In this document: in pieces, positions 5,924 to 7,839 of the stretch | How the letters are laid out: each line of letters starts with the position of its first letter | Position numbering within the stretch: position 1 is the stretch's first letter | Source of the DNA: Nitrospirae bacterium GWC2_42_7 | GTDB lineage: Bacteria; Nitrospirota; Thermodesulfovibrionia; Thermodesulfovibrionales; UBA6898 | Length of the DNA stretch: 7,839 nt | Direction: 5' to 3' | Assembly (NCBI GenBank): GCA_001803645.1 | Contig: MHDW01000072.1 | Span: 1 to 7,839, forward strand | Position numbers and translations under genes: made by a program | The notes under the pieces: generated by a model | The model's database searches: none | Seen by the model: only the letters and a program-made list of their open reading frames with translations | What the model was told of the DNA's origin: nothing

Positions 5924-7839
5924 ATGTTAACTTCGACAGCAAGCAGCAGATTAGAGTCCTTAATTGAGCAAGATGAAAATCTTAAAAGCTCTTATTATCT
6001 TATAAAAAAGAAAGCTGCTGAGATTATTAAATGGAATCCGCCCCCCGACCTGTCGATCGCAGAAATGCCACCTTACTATTCTGACCACGGAGCTGAACAT
6101 TCATTTAGAATACTGCGGATTCTTGACAGGCTAACCGAAAAAGTAGATTTGAAACCTTTCGAGATTTTTCCGCTGTTGTGCTCGGTGTGGCTGCATGATG
6201 TTGGCATGTTCGTTGGCCGCGAGGCCGGCGAAGCGCATGAAACTACACGGAATCTGCATCATTTAAGGAGCGCTGCATTTATTAAGGCAGAAACAGAGGC
6301 TGGCCGACTGCCTCTCGACCAGTGGCAACTCCCAAATGTTCTTGATATTTGTCGAGCGCATAGAAGCATGGTGAATATCGATAGTATTATAAAAAGTAGG
6401 CCGTTCGAAGATGGGAGCGGCGATATACACATACGGTTTCTTGCTAGTTTTTTACGGATCGCAGACGCTTGCGATGTCCACAATTCACGCGCACCAGAAA
6501 CAGTTTTTGAAATTCATAAAGAATTTATTCCACGAGTTTCAAAGGAACATTGGAGGAAACATTTCAGAATGCCTAATGTGAGATTTAATTGGGATAAATC
6601 ATGTATTGATATTCCAATTAATCTGCCGGAGGATGACTTAGAGCAGACTGAGCAAAGGCGCATGGCCAGCTTAATAAAGACAGAACTGACCGCTGAGCTT
6701 CGAAGTGTAGAAAAAGTTTTTGAGGAATACAGCATAAATTTATTTCATGCTGACATCATTGATTATGTTAAGGGCGAGCATATCGATTTTAGTCATATAG
6801 AGGAAAAAGATCCGCTTGGATGGGCAATAAGTCCGTTTGCCAAAAAATCCATAGCGCAAGCACTGGATGTCTTATTATTTCAGCCGATGTTGTCTCAGGA
6901 CGAAGTTGACCACTGTTATGTGGAAATTCCAGTTATTAAAGAGTTAATGCAGGAGCTTGAGAAATCCGATTTCAAAAAAAACTATTTGTTTTGCAGTCAT
7001 CCTCGAACTGGCAAGACAAGCATGCTGGCGTATTTGAGCGCTAAGGCAAAGGAGAAAGGGTTCAACGTTTATTGGTTTTCAAGGCAAATGAGCGTTCCTA
7101 AAATTAGTGACTTTGTTCACAGGCTATCAGTTATGGCCTCAGCAGATGAAGGAACTATTGTCGTTTTTGATAACATTCATGAAGATAAGCAGATTTTGTC
7201 TTTAATAAGCGATCTTAGAAAACAACATCCGAGTGTTGCAATATGGTGTGCTAGTCGGATCAGCGAGTTTGCAAATATACGTACACAATGGGATGAAATA
7301 GGTGAATCATTTGTCGAGAAAGAAATGCCGGGGTACCTTGATAGCACCTCTATAATGCTTTTTTTGGATAAGTACAGAGAATTGATCGACGAGGAGATGG
7401 AACGACTAATTCTTAAAAAACAAAATGTCACAGCTTATTATCTGGTTGATGTTTATAGACATCTTAAAAGTAATAGTTTGAGTGAAGCACGATTATTACC
7501 GAAGGACGTTGTTGTTCAAATATCCTTAGACGTGAAGGAAGATAACCAGAAAACTTTTGGCTCACTTGATGATATGGAGCGGATGGCGCTTAAAATAATA
7601 AGTTTTCTTGAAATGACTCCAAGAATACTCTTAGAGAATATCTTACTAAAGATTGATTCTGTAAAAGGCAGCGGAGTCGTGACTTCGCTACTGAAAAGAA
7701 AAATAGTATTTCCGTCAGTGACACTTTTGCCAACTTACCGTCAAGTTGAAATTGAAACTATTAACATTTTCGATTCGTTTAAGGAATTTGTTGTTGAGCA
7801 ACTCTTTGAATTGGAGACAAAAAATGTGATTCCAGCGTT
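5924..7839 (+). CDS. HD phosphohydrolase fused to STAND-like NTPase, predicted antiphage defence protein (3' partial)
   Basis: The frame is open from ATG 5924 to the window end (638 codons, no stop), so the C-terminus is missing. Residues about 50-190 form an HD metal-dependent phosphohydrolase domain: HGAEH (H55, H59), LHDVGM (H91-D92), RNLHHLRS (H112-H113), CRAH (H146) and LRIADACD (D181). This set is typical of HD domains found fused in predicted prokaryotic immune proteins. Residues 200-350 are a mostly helical linker. A P-loop NTPase follows: SHPRTGKT (358-365, Walker A with Ser for the first Gly), VVFDNIHE (413-420, Walker B) and IWCASR (440-445, a strand ending in Arg as in STAND proteins). 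A helical lid with TAYYL (503-507) comes next, then a winged-helix-like segment (550-610). By analogy with Avs-type proteins, the HD domain would be the effector, the NTPase the oligomerising switch, and the missing C-terminus the sensor. Substrate is unknown; nucleotides or cyclic nucleotides are plausible. Confidence 0.9.
   Translation, partial: MLTSTASSRLESLIEQDENLKSSYYLIKKKAAEIIKWNPPPDLSIAEMPPYYSDHGAEHSFRILRILDRLTEKVDLKPFEIFPLLCSVWLHDVGMFVGREAGEAHETTRNLHHLRSAAFIKAETEAGRLPLDQWQLPNVLDICRAHRSMVNIDSIIKSRPFEDGSGDIHIRFLASFLRIADACDVHNSRAPETVFEIHKEFIPRVSKEHWRKHFRMPNVRFNWDKSCIDIPINLPEDDLEQTEQRRMASLIKTELTAELRSVEKVFEEYSINLFHADIIDYVKGEHIDFSHIEEKDPLGWAISPFAKKSIAQALDVLLFQPMLSQDEVDHCYVEIPVIKELMQELEKSDFKKNYLFCSHPRTGKTSMLAYLSAKAKEKGFNVYWFSRQMSVPKISDFVHRLSVMASADEGTIVVFDNIHEDKQILSLISDLRKQHPSVAIWCASRISEFANIRTQWDEIGESFVEKEMPGYLDSTSIMLFLDKYRELIDEEMERLILKKQNVTAYYLVDVYRHLKSNSLSEARLLPKDVVVQISLDVKEDNQKTFGSLDDMERMALKIISFLEMTPRILLENILLKIDSVKGSGVVTSLLKRKIVFPSVTLLPTYRQVEIETINIFDSFKEFVVEQLFELETKNVIPA

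Overview
The window comes from a bacterial chromosome of moderate GC content. It carries three genes, all on the + strand; the first and last run off the window edges. GC-rich hairpin repeats of the CCCCTCCC...GGGAGGGG and GTAGGGGCGAA...TTCGCCC kinds, together with a giant secreted Ig-like/hydrolase protein, remind me of Nitrospirota or Desulfobacterota-type environmental genomes. There is no rRNA or marker gene, so this placement is a guess.

Region 1 (1-4692) is most of one very large gene. Its frame is already open at base 1, so the true start lies upstream. The encoded protein looks extracytoplasmic. It has an N-terminal region, three or four Ig-like beta-sandwich modules, a canonical EF-hand-type calcium loop, and a C-terminal alpha/beta-hydrolase domain with an AHSLG nucleophile elbow. 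The first ~860 bases are unusual: four unrelated interspersed-repeat-like sequences (two GC-rich composite palindromes, one nested palindrome and one heptanucleotide array) are read through in frame. They add Pro/Ser/Gly/Glu-rich peptide to the protein without a stop.

Region 2 (4689-5648) is a small exported protein, probably a lipoprotein, with a carboxypeptidase-regulatory-like beta domain. Its GTG start overlaps the upstream TGA stop (GTGA) and follows a perfect AAGGAGG site, so the two genes are translationally coupled. A plausible but unproven reading is that the lipoprotein is the partner, chaperone or immunity protein of the giant hydrolase.

Region 3 (5649-5923) is a 275-base intergenic segment with no convincing gene, terminator or promoter. 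It does contain two dyad symmetries. Region 4 (5924 to the window end) is a separate gene for an HD phosphohydrolase fused to a STAND-like P-loop NTPase and a winged-helix segment, with its C-terminus beyond the window. Effector, then NTPase, then (presumably) sensor is the layout of STAND-type antiphage proteins. This is the best candidate in the window for a little-described defence system.
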